Assembly: GCA_026989275.1 (NCBI GenBank)
Contig: JALSJQ010000013.1
Coordinates: 1-64,000 of the forward strand
Source: Albidovulum sp.
GTDB lineage: Bacteria; Pseudomonadota; Alphaproteobacteria; Rhodobacterales; Rhodobacteraceae
Direction: 5' to 3'
DNA length: 64,000 nt
The notes beneath the pieces are model-generated. The model was not told where the DNA came from, ran no database searches, and was given only the letters and a program-made list of their open reading frames with translations. Shown one piece after another: positions 35,159 through 44,219 of the stretch (position 1 is its first letter; each line of letters starts with the position of its first letter). Position numbers and translations under genes: made by a program.

Positions 35159-37099
35159 ATGAGAAACTTCAGCCGGATAGGAATTTTGACGGTATCACCG
35201 GCCGCTCTTGCACTCGTCCTTGCGGCCGGGCCGCTCGTGAGGTGCAAGCTCGCAGCTGCCGTCATTGCCACATGTCTTGTCGCCATGCCCCTGTGGATTC
35301 ATTTCTCGGTGCTCGGACATGCGCGGCAGATGCTGAAACGCGAGGCGCTGGCGGAAGGAGGCGTGTTGCATGGCTTCTTCCGGGGCAGCTTCTGGCGTAA
35401 CCTGGCCGCTTTTTTCTTCGCAATGTTATTGGCGGTCAACCTTTTCTTTCTCTTCCTCGGCATCGGCTGGATCAACGCCGGTCTGCTGCTCGGGGTGGCG
35501 CTCGTGGCAGGTCGGGTTTTCCTGCCTCTCCTGAGATATCCTCTGGAACGCGAGGTGAAGCCCGATTTCGCTCCGATATGGACGGGGCGCCTGCCGCGGG
35601 GGCTTGTCGCCGCCGTCCTGGCCATCTCGACCTTGATCATGGCTGGGCCCGGGCTGCCTGGAATTGCACCGGCCGCTCAGGGCGAGGCCGGAAGCGCTCT
35701 CATCGGCTGGCTTTTGGCGCTCAAGGAGCTGAAGGAGGGTTGGGAAAGCGATATCTTCTCATGGCTCGGGAAGCTGGCCTGGCCGGTCGTCCTGCTCTCG
35801 TATTTCGGGATGTGGCTTGCCCTGCTGATGATGGCGGAAACCCTCACGATGCCGCCTCGGGAGTTCGGCCGGGTTTTCGCCAGGGCGGTTCGCGACGGGG
35901 AAGCCTACCAGCGGGATCCGGGGGGCGCTTTCTGGTTCGCCTTTGTCGTGGTCATCATTACCGGGCCGTTTCTGGCTTTCGTGGGGCAGCTCGAATCATG
36001 GGCGACCGAGCTGGAAAATCGCTTCCAGGTGCGGGACAGAATCCGTCAGCTGCGCGCTCCTCGGACCACGGAGCTGTCGTCGCTGCCCTTGGAGATTCCG
36101 GTGACCCTTCCCGAGGAAGGGCAAGTGGGGCGTGTCCCTTCTCCTTCCGGACAGGCGAGCAGGAGACAATCGCTCCAGCCGCGTTTCGTCGAGGAAGGCA
36201 CGCGGGGCGGCACATATTACGAGCCGGGAACGAGACGGGAATCTGCCAAGGCAGAGAAAGCCTGCATGAAAGACGCCATGGAGCGGGTGAAGCGGGAAAT
36301 ACCGTCCATTGCGGAGGACGAGTTCCGGCGGATGCAGAGCGGTGTGGAGAGCTTTCTCGACTGGTATTACAGCCTTGGTGGAGAATACGGGCGGCTGAAG
36401 GAATTGATTCTGGGCGATTTCCCGAGTTACATGCAGGGAAAGTTCGAGGAGCATCTTCGGCTGGCGGATGCCAGCAGGCGGCTTGTTGACAGGATCACGG
36501 CGCTGGAGAAGAGCGAAAGGGAGCGATGCCTGAAGGGCCGATTGGCGTCCGTTCTCGATTCCCGGCGGATCGGGGAACTGCCGGCGGGGAAGCGGATCGT
36601 GGTGGCTGCCAGGATCGATGACGACATGGATTCTGTCCTTCGGGTTGCCGCGCGCAAGACGACCCCGTCGGTCGGCCGGGAGCTCGGCCGGATGGGAGGT
36701 GTGGCCGGTGCCGGAATCCTCGGAGCAATCCTCATGAAGAAACTTATCGCCAAGGGAACGCTCAAGCTCGCCGCCAAAGCTGCAGCCAAGGCGCTTGCCT
36801 CGAAGGGGGCGAGTTCATTGGCGGGAGGTGGCGTTGGCGCCCTGGTCGGAGGAGTGATCGGTTCGATCATCCCCGGTCCAGGAACCGCAGTCGGCGCAAC
36901 CATCGGCGGCCTTGTCGCGGGAGTCGGCACGTCGATCGTGGGGGACAAGATCTTCCTCGAGATGGACGAATATTTCTCCCGCGACGAAATGCGCGCACAG
37001 CTGCTCGAGACGCTTGCGGAGGCCCGATCCCAACTGGTGCAACAGCTGCAGGGCAGTCTTGCCGCCGCAAGTGTCGGGCTTGCATATCCGGGCGATTGA
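35159..37099 (+). CDS. Uncharacterised membrane protein with C-terminal glycine-zipper segment
   Basis: A 646-residue protein I do not recognise. About five hydrophobic segments lie in the first 280 residues. A soluble region of about 250 residues follows, with basic and acidic helices (KAEKACMKDAMERVKREIPS and further). Next are an Ala/Lys-rich helix (KLAAKAAAKALASKGASSLA) and a Gly-zipper pair (GGVGALVGGVIGSIIPGPGT, AVGATIGGLVAGVGTSIVGD). The tail is charged (YFSRDEMRAQLLETLAEARS). Such Gly-zipper ends occur in membrane-inserting toxins and envelope proteins. Codon use is less GC-rich than in neighbours, with TTA, ATA and ACA codons, which suggests transfer. ATG 35159 has only a weak ribosome-binding site. 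Confidence 0.72.
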   Translation: MRNFSRIGILTVSPAALALVLAAGPLVRCKLAAAVIATCLVAMPLWIHFSVLGHARQMLKREALAEGGVLHGFFRGSFWRNLAAFFFAMLLAVNLFFLFLGIGWINAGLLLGVALVAGRVFLPLLRYPLEREVKPDFAPIWTGRLPRGLVAAVLAISTLIMAGPGLPGIAPAAQGEAGSALIGWLLALKELKEGWESDIFSWLGKLAWPVVLLSYFGMWLALLMMAETLTMPPREFGRVFARAVRDGEAYQRDPGGAFWFAFVVVIITGPFLAFVGQLESWATELENRFQVRDRIRQLRAPRTTELSSLPLEIPVTLPEEGQVGRVPSPSGQASRRQSLQPRFVEEGTRGGTYYEPGTRRESAKAEKACMKDAMERVKREIPSIAEDEFRRMQSGVESFLDWYYSLGGEYGRLKELILGDFPSYMQGKFEEHLRLADASRRLVDRITALEKSERERCLKGRLASVLDSRRIGELPAGKRIVVAARIDDDMDSVLRVAARKTTPSVGRELGRMGGVAGAGILGAILMKKLIAKGTLKLAAKAAAKALASKGASSLAGGGVGALVGGVIGSIIPGPGTAVGATIGGLVAGVGTSIVGDKIFLEMDEYFSRDEMRAQLLETLAEARSQLVQQLQGSLAAASVGLAYPGD

Positions 37100-37165
37100 T
37101 CTGCAGGACGGAACGCGCTAACCGGCACGGGGCCTTTCAGGCCACAAACGGTTCGGGAGAAGCGC

Positions 37166-38191
37166 ATGCCGTTCAGAATCGCCATTCTCGGAGCTTCGGG
37201 ATATACGGGGGCCGAGCTCGTGCGGCTGGTTCATGGCCATCCCGAACTCGAGATCGTCGCGCTCTCGGCCGACCGCAAGGCCGGTATGGCGATGGGCGAG
37301 GTCTTCCCCCATCTCGCCCCGTTCGACCTGCCGCCGCTGCGTCGGATCGAGGAGATCGACTTCGCCGCGCTCGATCTCGTCTTCGCCGCGCTGCCCCATG
37401 GCGTCACCCAGAAGCTCGTTCGCGCGCTGCCCGACGGGCTGAAGGTGGTCGATCTCTCGGCCGATTTCCGGCTTGCCGACCCCGCGGCCTACGAAAAATG
37501 GTATGGTCGGTCCCATGCCGCGACCGATCTGCAGCCCGAAGCCGCCTTCGGCATCCCCGAGCTGCATCGCGAGAGGATCGCCGGTGCCCGTCTCACCGCC
37601 AATGCCGGCTGTTACGTCACCTGTTCGCTCCTGCCCCTGGTGCCGCTCGTGGCTGAGGGGGCGGTCGCCGGGGAAGACATCGTCATCGACGCCAAGTCGG
37701 GAGTTTCGGGGGCGGGGCGCAGCCTGCGGGAGAACCTGCTGTTCTGCGAGGTTGACGAGGGCCTCTCGGCCTACGGGCTCGGCGGTCACCGGCACATGGC
37801 CGAGATCGACCAGGAGCTGGCCCGGGCCGCGGGTCATCCGGTGATCGTCTCCTTCACCCCCCATCTCGTGCCGATGAGCCGGGGCATGATGGCGACGATC
37901 CACGCCAGGGGCGATGCGGCCGAGGTGCACCGGCTGCTGGCCGCGCATTATGCCGACGAACCCTTCGTCACCGTGCTGCCGCCCGGCCGGGCGCCGACGA
38001 CGCGCCATGTCGTCGGCTCCAACCGCTGCGTCATCGGCGTCGTCGCCGACCGCGTGCCCGGACGGGTCATCATCGTGTCGGTGATTGACAATCTCGTGAA
38101 GGGGGCTTCCGGCCAGGCGGTGCAGAATGCCAATGTCATGCTCGGGCTCGACGAACGCGCCGGGCTCGACCTCGTGCCGCTCTTCCCCTGA
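37166..38191 (+). CDS. argC: N-acetyl-gamma-glutamyl-phosphate reductase
   Basis: A 341-residue enzyme for the third step of arginine synthesis, reducing N-acetylglutamyl phosphate with NADPH. The N-terminus IAILGASGYTGAELVRLVHG is the Rossmann nucleotide site. The active-site Cys is in LTANAGCYVTCSLLP, and a conserved GGHRHMAEI carries the catalytic His. GGGAG lies six bases before the ATG. In many alphaproteobacteria argC lies directly after rplM-rpsI; here murI and the unknown membrane protein gene lie between. Confidence 0.96.
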   Translation: MPFRIAILGASGYTGAELVRLVHGHPELEIVALSADRKAGMAMGEVFPHLAPFDLPPLRRIEEIDFAALDLVFAALPHGVTQKLVRALPDGLKVVDLSADFRLADPAAYEKWYGRSHAATDLQPEAAFGIPELHRERIAGARLTANAGCYVTCSLLPLVPLVAEGAVAGEDIVIDAKSGVSGAGRSLRENLLFCEVDEGLSAYGLGGHRHMAEIDQELARAAGHPVIVSFTPHLVPMSRGMMATIHARGDAAEVHRLLAAHYADEPFVTVLPPGRAPTTRHVVGSNRCVIGVVADRVPGRVIIVSVIDNLVKGASGQAVQNANVMLGLDERAGLDLVPLFP

Positions 38192-38350
38192 CGAAAGTCG
38201 AAGGTCCCCGGTGCCGCCGGAACGGGAGCAGGAACGGGGCATCGGGAGCGGCGGCATCGGAGGGTGACCATCGGTCCTCTTGTCGTCGGGCCCCGAAAGC
38301 GCCATTTCGGACGCACAGGCGTCCACCCGACCCATCCCGAGGAGAAAGAC

Positions 38351-38794
38351 ATGGCCGGACTGAAGAAGAAGCGCCGCATCCAGCTGATCGTTGCCGCATT
38401 CGTCCTTCTGGCCGGTGCGACCGGGCTCATCGCCTACGCCATGCGCGACGGCATCAACTTCTTCCGCACCCCGTCCGAAGTGGCCGCCACCCCGCCGGCC
38501 CCGAACGAGACCTTCCGCATCGGCGGGCTGGTCGAGGAAGGCTCGCTCAGGCGCGGCGAAGGCAGGACCATCACCTTCCGCGTGACCGATGGCGGCGCCT
38601 CGATCCCGGTCCGCTATACCGGTGTCCTGCCCGATCTCTTCGGCGAAGGGCAGGGGGTGGTGGCCACCGGCCGCCTCGAGAACGGCACCTTCATCGCTCG
38701 CGAAATTCTCGCCAAGCATGACGAGAACTACATGCCGAAAGAGGTTATCGACGCGCTGAAGAAGCAGGGTATCTACAAGAAACCCACCTCGTGA
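38351..38794 (+). CDS. ccmE: Cytochrome c-type biogenesis protein CcmE (haem chaperone)
   Basis: A 147-residue inner-membrane protein that carries haem covalently during cytochrome c maturation. An N-terminal anchor (IQLIVAAFVLLAGATGLIAY) precedes an OB-fold domain (FRIGGLVEEGSLRRGEG, VRYTGVLPDLFGEGQGVVA). The haem-binding His lies in ILAKHDENYMPKEV. The ribosome-binding site GAGGAGAAAGAC precedes ATG 38351. No other ccm gene is in the window, so it is separated from the rest of the system or the others lie elsewhere. Confidence 0.95.
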   Translation: MAGLKKKRRIQLIVAAFVLLAGATGLIAYAMRDGINFFRTPSEVAATPPAPNETFRIGGLVEEGSLRRGEGRTITFRVTDGGASIPVRYTGVLPDLFGEGQGVVATGRLENGTFIAREILAKHDENYMPKEVIDALKKQGIYKKPTS

Positions 38795-39478
38795 CGGCAG
38801 GAACGGGGGCGCGGCTTTCGAGGGGCGGAGCGCGGCCTGCCGCCCACATGACATCGAACGGCCGGGAGGGCCGCGGCGCGGTGCCACTCCCCTTTCCGTG
38901 CAGCGGCAAGCACGCGATGCGCATGTGACGCTCCCGCGACGATCAATCGTGACCGCACGGGGCCCTCGGAGGGGGTGCTCCCTTGGGGCCATGACCTTCT
39001 GGACGGAAATCTTGCTGGAGATTGCTGCTGCCTCCTGCCGGGCCAACCGTGGATGACCGGGAATGGACCGACAGAAGGATACAGGGTCCGGGTTCTTCCC
39101 GGAGCAGCTGACAGAACATGGTGCGGAAGACATGGCGAATATCTTCGCGCCGGCCTCACCTGTCGGCGTTGCGGGATTTCGCGCCCAAGTGGTGACGGAG
39201 ATATCTTGCCCGGGAGATCGAAGGCTTCACGACCGTTCTCCGGCGCGCCAGGTCGGCCCGACGAAAAGAAGATCGTCGCTCCCCCGCGCCGGCAGCGCAA
39301 GCTCGGGATGAGGTCTTGTGCCGCCATGGCCGGGGAACAGGCTCGAGCGGCGCAGACTGCCGTCATCCGAAGAATCCGGAAAATGGCGGTGCGGCACCGT
39401 CTTCTGTGGGGGAGCGTGGGTAAGGAGTGCCGCCTTGTCGGATGAGGGATTGATAGCGCCGATTCGATCGGAAAGCCA
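38795..39478. other. Long intergenic region next to tRNA-Thr, no gene recognised
   Basis: 684 bp between ccmE and tRNA-Thr. Open frames on both strands translate to Arg/Pro/Gly-rich sequence without motifs. Base composition is somewhat lower in GC than the flanking genes. I see no alignment to the IS256 copies, no attachment-site repeat and no RNA structure I can name. Confidence 0.5.
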
Positions 39479-39554
39479 TGGTGCCCCCAGAGAGACTCGA
39501 ACTCCCGACCCTCTGATTACAAATCAGATGCTCTACCAGCTGAGCTATGGGGGC
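39479..39554 (-). tRNA. tRNA-Thr (anticodon TGT)
   Basis: On the minus strand GCCCCCA pairs with TGGGGGC as acceptor stem. The discriminator is A and CCA is encoded (39479-39481). The anticodon arm CTGATTTGTAATCAG gives TGT, and the T arm is GGGAGTTCGAGTCTCTC. Total length 76 bases. Confidence 0.95.
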
Positions 39555-39694
39555 CCGGGGGTGATTTAGGACATGGGGGCAGCTCTGGCAAGCATTGCGC
39601 ATCGGGCGCAGCGGGTTGGCGGTCTTTGACCCGGCCGGGCCGGCCTGCCGCGGGTGCCGGCGGATATCGGCCGGGGGGCGCGGCCTGCCGGCGG

Positions 39695-41371
39695 TCATGC
39701 GCCGTGGCGCAGCCGGCCCGTGCGGATGATCATGAAGACCGAGGCAAGGCCGACGAGGATCATCAGCAGCGCCGCCGGGGAGGCGTCCTCGAGATTTTCC
39801 AGCGATGCCTCCTCGTAGACATGGGTGGCAAGGGTGTTGAAATCGAAGGGGCGCAGGATCAGCGTTGCCGGCAGTTCCTTCACCCCGTCAACGAAGACGA
39901 GGAGAAGCGCCGTCGCGATCGAGCTCCTCATCAGCGGCAGATGGACCCGGAGCAGCGTGCCGCGGGCCGTTTCGCCCAGCGACCGGGCCGCCATCGGCAG
40001 GCTCGGCGGCAGGCGCGAGAAGGCGCTGTCCACCGCGCCGAGGGCGAGGGCGAAGAAGCGGACCATGTAGGCCAGGACGATGCCGAAGGCGGTGCCGGTG
40101 AGGATCAGCCCCATGTTCCGGCCGGTGAGCCGCTCGACGAGATCGGCCAGGGCGTTGTCGAAGGCGGCAAGCGGAATCAGGATGCCGATGCCGAGCACCG
40201 CCCCCGGGGCGGCATAGCCGATGGTGGTCACGGGCAGGAGCAGTCGCGGCAGGCGGGAGCGGGCGAGCCGGGCGCCGTAGACGAGCACGATCGCGGCGGC
40301 GAGGGTCACGAGTGCGGCGCTGCCGGCCACCGCCACGGTATTGCCCGTGGCGGCAAGGAGCGCCGGGTCGGTCCAGACGCCGAGCCGGTCGAAGGCGTGG
40401 GAGAGGATGACGCCCCCGGGCAGGAGAAAGCCGAAGGCGAAAGGGATCGTGCAGCCGGTCAGGGCCAGCCAGCCGCGCCAGCCGGCCAGCGGGGTGCGGA
40501 TGATCGGGCGGGGCTGGCGGGCGCCCCGGTAGAAGCGCAGCCGCCGGCGCGAGATCTTCTCGAGGAGGACCAGCAGGAGGATGAGCGTCAGCATGCTGAC
40601 CGCGATCTGCGCCGCTCCGGCGACGTTGCCGGCCTCCATCCAAGTCGTGAAGATGCCGGTGGTGAGGGTCTGCACGGCGAAATAGTCCACCGTGCCGAAA
40701 TCGTTGACCGTCTCCATCATCACGATGGCGACCCCGGCCGCGAGCGCCGGGCGCGAGAGCGGCAGCCCGACGCGGAGGAACCGCCCCCAGGGGCCGGCAC
40801 CCAGAGCCCTTGCCACCTCGTAGACACCCGCCGACTGCTCCATCAGCGCCGCCCGCACGAGGAGATAGACATAGGGGGAAAGCGCTGCCGTCAGCACGAT
40901 GACGGCGGCGCCGAGCGAGCGGATCTCGGGGAACCAGTAATCGGCCGCGTTGCGCCAGCCGAAGAGCTCGCGCAGCCCCGTCTGCACCGGGCCGGCATAT
41001 TCGAGGAAATCGACCAGCGCGTAGGCGCCGATATAGGCCGGGATCGCCAGCGGCAGGAGAAGCGCCCATTCGAAGAACCGCCGGGCGGGAAAGTCGTGCA
41101 TCACGACGAGCCAGGCCGCGCCGGTGCCGATCGCGGCCGAGAGGAGGCCGACGCCTCCCATCAGCAGGAAGGTATTGCGCAGATAGCGCGGCAGGGTGGT
41201 CGCGACGAGGTGTTTCCAGACATCGGCCGCATCCGCCCCGGGCGCGAAGGCGATCCACAGGACGGACAGGATCGGCAGCAGCACGAGCGCCGCGATCGCG
41301 AGGGCGGCAACGGCCCAGGGGTCGGGGCGGGGCAGGGGCGGGGCGGAGCGAAGGGAGCGGTCGGTGTCCAT
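39695..41371 (-). CDS. Iron(III)-type ABC transporter permease (FbpB/SfuB-like)
   Basis: A 558-residue integral membrane protein with about 12 helices, built as two homologous permease halves. Each has an EAA-type loop: VARALGAGPWGRFLRVGLPL in the first and ARSLGETARGTLLRVHLPLM in the second. This double-length form belongs to the FbpB/SfuB family that imports ferric iron released in the periplasm; thiamine (ThiP) and other substrates also occur in the class. No binding protein or ATPase gene is adjacent, so substrate and partners must be elsewhere. A fragment of this gene is duplicated at about 42515-42580. Confidence 0.88.
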   Translation of the reverse strand: MDTDRSLRSAPPLPRPDPWAVAALAIAALVLLPILSVLWIAFAPGADAADVWKHLVATTLPRYLRNTFLLMGGVGLLSAAIGTGAAWLVVMHDFPARRFFEWALLLPLAIPAYIGAYALVDFLEYAGPVQTGLRELFGWRNAADYWFPEIRSLGAAVIVLTAALSPYVYLLVRAALMEQSAGVYEVARALGAGPWGRFLRVGLPLSRPALAAGVAIVMMETVNDFGTVDYFAVQTLTTGIFTTWMEAGNVAGAAQIAVSMLTLILLLVLLEKISRRRLRFYRGARQPRPIIRTPLAGWRGWLALTGCTIPFAFGFLLPGGVILSHAFDRLGVWTDPALLAATGNTVAVAGSAALVTLAAAIVLVYGARLARSRLPRLLLPVTTIGYAAPGAVLGIGILIPLAAFDNALADLVERLTGRNMGLILTGTAFGIVLAYMVRFFALALGAVDSAFSRLPPSLPMAARSLGETARGTLLRVHLPLMRSSIATALLLVFVDGVKELPATLILRPFDFNTLATHVYEEASLENLEDASPAALLMILVGLASVFMIIRTGRLRHGA

Positions 41372-41513
41372 GGGGCCAGCGCTAGAGGAAAGAGGTTTTC
41401 CTGTCCAGACGCGCTTGATAAGGAGGGGTGGGGGCGTGGCGTGGTGAGGCGGGCATGCTGCTGCGCCCGGAGGAGCGCATTTCCTTCACCACGGCATCAT
41501 CGGGCGAGGCAGA

Positions 41514-42389
41514 ATGGACGTCGTCTTCCACCTGGGTGCACATGCGACCGACGAGGGCCGGCTCATCCGCGCCCTTCTGGACAATCGGGCGATTCTCGAG
41601 GCCGAGGGGGTGGCGGTGCCGCGGCCGCGCCATGCGCGGCCGGTGCTGCGCGAAGCGGCCCGGGCGGTTCGGGAAGCGGGGCCGAGCGCCGCGCTCGAAC
41701 AGGCTCTCGTCGACGAGCTCACCACGCTCGACGATCCGGTGCGGATCATCCTCGACAACGCGAATTTCCTCGGCGACGTGAACAACGCCATCGGCCCCGA
41801 CCGCTTCTACCCGCTGGCGGCACGCCGGGCGGACACGCTGGCATCGCTCTTTCCTTCGCACCGGATCGAGTTCGCCATCGGCATCCGCAACCCGGCAACC
41901 TTCATTCCGGCGATCTTCCGCGCCGCCGAGCTTGGCGAGTTCAGCCATTTCATCCGCGGCATCCAGCTCGATGCGCTGCGCTGGTCGGAGCTTCTCGAAC
42001 GGCTCCTCGACACCGTGCCCGATGCGGTGGTGCGGGTCTGGGCCAACGAGGACACGCCCTATCTGTGGTCCGAGATCGTGCGGGCGCTGGCAGGGGTCGG
42101 CCCCGATATCGCGCTCGAGGGGCTCGACGACTTCATCGCCACCCTCCTGACCGAGGAGGGTTTCCGCCGCCTGCAATCCTATCTCGATAGCCATCCGCCA
42201 CTCAACGAGAACCAGCGCCGACGCATCGTCGCCGCCTTTCTCGAGCGTTTCCCCCGTGAAGAGGCGGTGATGGAGGACATCGAACTGCCGGGGTGGAACG
42301 AGGCGCTGGTCGAGGAGCTGACGGCGCTTTACGAGGAAGACCTCTACACCATCGCGCGAATGGACGAGGTGCTGTTTCACATCCCGTGA
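41514..42389 (+). CDS. Uncharacterised protein, possible sulfotransferase-like fold
   Basis: A 291-residue soluble protein. It begins DVVFHLGAHATDEGRLIRAL, which resembles the strand-loop-helix (HIGTHKTGTTSL type) opening of bacterial sulfotransferase-like proteins. The glycine- and lysine-rich phosphate loop of true sulfotransferases is not conserved. Later parts include FAIGIRNPATFIPAIFRAAE, PDAVVRVWANEDTPYLWSEI and a long acidic C-terminal helix region. Function unknown. GAGG lies before the ATG. It is divergent from the iron-type permease with 142 bp between the starts. Confidence 0.7.
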   Translation: MDVVFHLGAHATDEGRLIRALLDNRAILEAEGVAVPRPRHARPVLREAARAVREAGPSAALEQALVDELTTLDDPVRIILDNANFLGDVNNAIGPDRFYPLAARRADTLASLFPSHRIEFAIGIRNPATFIPAIFRAAELGEFSHFIRGIQLDALRWSELLERLLDTVPDAVVRVWANEDTPYLWSEIVRALAGVGPDIALEGLDDFIATLLTEEGFRRLQSYLDSHPPLNENQRRRIVAAFLERFPREEAVMEDIELPGWNEALVEELTALYEEDLYTIARMDEVLFHIP

Positions 42390-42778
42390 GAACCGGCCCG
42401 CCCCGCCCGTTCGGGCCGCGGGAAAAGCCGGACGGCCGGAAAGGAGAAGGGGCAAGACGGGGCCGGCGCTCGCGCAGCTTCGGGGCGGGAGCGGCTGCCC
42501 GCGGTAGTTGCGCCTGCATGGTCCGCTCCGTTGCCCTTGCCCTCGGTGCGGTGGACAGCGCCTTCCCGCGCCTGTCGCCGTCTCCCCGCCGCGCCCGCTT
42601 CTCGCTGCATCGAGGTATCAGGATATCGTCGGCAGGAGCGCTTCCTACGACGGCTCCGTCGGGGCGCCCCCCTTGGGAGGTATCGCGAGTCGTCCGCACC
42701 TGCCGAAGCGACTGGAGCGGCTGCCCGCGGTGGCTGCTTTCTCACCGTCCTCCCCGGTTCGTGTTCTTCGGTGGGGGT
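42390..42778. other. Intergenic region holding a permease gene fragment
   Basis: About 390 bp between the uncharacterised gene and the 3' end of tyrS. Apart from a 66-bp copy of part of the iron-type permease gene (42515-42580), no gene or RNA is seen. Confidence 0.5.
42515..42580 (+). pseudogene. Fragment of the iron-type ABC permease gene, inverted copy
   Basis: The plus strand reads TGCATGGTCCGCTCCGTTGC and onward. It translates to CMVRSVALALGAVDSAFPRL, against YMVRFFALALGAVDSAFSRL in the intact permease (coded on the minus strand near 40003-40070). By eye about 55 of 66 bases agree. No further part of the gene is recognisable around it, so this is a short relic of a duplication. Confidence 0.6.
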
Positions 42779-44101
42779 TCAGCCTTCCTGGTCCGCCTTC
42801 AGGCTGACGAGCGCGTGGCGCTTCTTGCCGGCCGAGATCCTGACGGGTTCGGCCAGATCGGCCGCCGTCACCATCCGCCCTGGATCGGTGACCGTCTCGC
42901 CCGCCATCCGCGCGGCGCCGGCGGCGATCAGCCGCTTGGCCTCCTTGCCCGAGGGCACGATGCCCGAACGCACGAAGAGCTGCACGACCGAGATCCCGGC
43001 GCCGATCTCCTCGCGCGAGAGGGTGAGCGTCGGCAGGGCGTCGCCGACGCCGCCCTCGGCGAAGACCTTGCGTGCCGTGGCTTCGGCCTCGCGGGCGGCT
43101 GCCTCGCCATGGGCCAGCTTCGTGACCTCGTTGGCAAGCACGATCTTCGCCTCGTTGATCGCCGCCCCCTCGAGCCGGCCGAGCCGCTCGCATTCCTCGA
43201 CGGGCAGTTCGGTGTAGAGCTTGAGGAAGCGCTCGACATCGGCATCGGCGGTATTGCGCCAGAACTGCCAGAACTCCCAGGGGCTGACGAGCTCGGGGTC
43301 GAGCCACACCGCCCCGGCCGCGGTCTTGCCCATCTTCCTGCCGTCGGCGGTGGTCAGGAGCGGCGATGTCAGACCGAAGAGCTCCACACCCTCGACGCGG
43401 CGGGCCAGCTCGATGCCGTTGACGATGTTGCCCCACTGGTCCGAGCCGCCCATCTGGAGCCGGCAGCCGTGGCGGCGCCAGAGCTCGAGAAAGTCGTAGG
43501 CCTGGAGGATCATGTAGTTGAATTCGAGAAAGGAGAGCGACTGTTCGCGCTCGAGCCGGCTCTTCACGCTCTCGAAGGACAGCATGCGGTTGACCGAGAA
43601 ATGCCGTCCGATCTCGCGCAGGAATTGCAGATAGTTGAGATCGTCGAGCCACTCGGCGTTGTTGACCATGAGCGCGCCGGTCGGCCCGTCGCCGAAGTCG
43701 AGATAGCGTCCGAAGATCTTGCGGATGCCGGCGATGTTGGCGGCGATCTCCTCCTCGGAAAGCAGCGGGCGCTCCTCGGCCCGGAAGGACGGATCGCCCA
43801 CCTTGGTGGTGCCGCCGCCCATCAGGACGATCGGCCTGTGGCCGGTCTTCTGCAGCCAGCGCAGCATCATGATCTGGATCAGCGAGCCGACATGGAGCGA
43901 GCGGGCGGTGGCATCGAAGCCGATATAGCCGGGCACGGGCCCCGCCCGCAGGGCCTCGTCGAGCCCTTGCGGGTCGGTCATGGCGGCGATGAAACCGCGC
44001 TTCCGCATCACCTCGAGAAATTCCGAGCGGGGCGTGAAATCGCCTGTGCCGTTCTTCGGGGAGGGGATCGTGGCGGGGGCTGCTGCCGTTTCGGCGCTCA
44101 T
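42779..44101 (-). CDS. tyrS: Tyrosyl-tRNA synthetase
   Basis: A 440-residue class I synthetase. The HIGH-type motif is in [20 protein letters not shown], the tyrosine pocket in [15 protein letters not shown], and the KMSKS loop reads [15 protein letters not shown], which is normal for TyrRS. A C-terminal S4-type RNA-binding domain ([20 protein letters not shown]) follows. GAGGACAGG precedes the ATG. The tRNA-Tyr gene is 31 kb away in the same window. The gene is divergent from anmK with 118 bp between the starts. Confidence 0.97.
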   Translation of the reverse strand: MSAETAAAPATIPSPKNGTGDFTPRSEFLEVMRKRGFIAAMTDPQGLDEALRAGPVPGYIGFDATARSLHVGSLIQIMMLRWLQKTGHRPIVLMGGGTTKVGDPSFRAEERPLLSEEEIAANIAGIRKIFGRYLDFGDGPTGALMVNNAEWLDDLNYLQFLREIGRHFSVNRMLSFESVKSRLEREQSLSFLEFNYMILQAYDFLELWRRHGCRLQMGGSDQWGNIVNGIELARRVEGVELFGLTSPLLTTADGRKMGKTAAGAVWLDPELVSPWEFWQFWRNTADADVERFLKLYTELPVEECERLGRLEGAAINEAKIVLANEVTKLAHGEAAAREAEATARKVFAEGGVGDALPTLTLSREEIGAGISVVQLFVRSGIVPSGKEAKRLIAAGAARMAGETVTDPGRMVTAADLAEPVRISAGKKRHALVSLKADQEG

Positions 44102-44219
44102 CCTGTCCTCATGGTGTTGTCCGCCCTGGCCCTTGCGGTGGCGTGCTTGTTGCGCGGGCCGCTATCTTCTAGCTTGGCATGCCGGGCAAGGGAAGGGCCG
44201 AGATGGGCGGGAGCGGCGC

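Noticed and set aside
39626-42190. An 854-codon plus-strand frame
   Set aside because: It is antisense to the iron-type permease, with low-complexity Glu/Arg/Gly translation. The permease on the other strand has clear helices and EAA loops.
43330-43350. Abnormal KMSKS motif in tyrS (KMGKT)
   Set aside because: TyrRS enzymes normally have K(F/M)GKT here, so this is not a defect.
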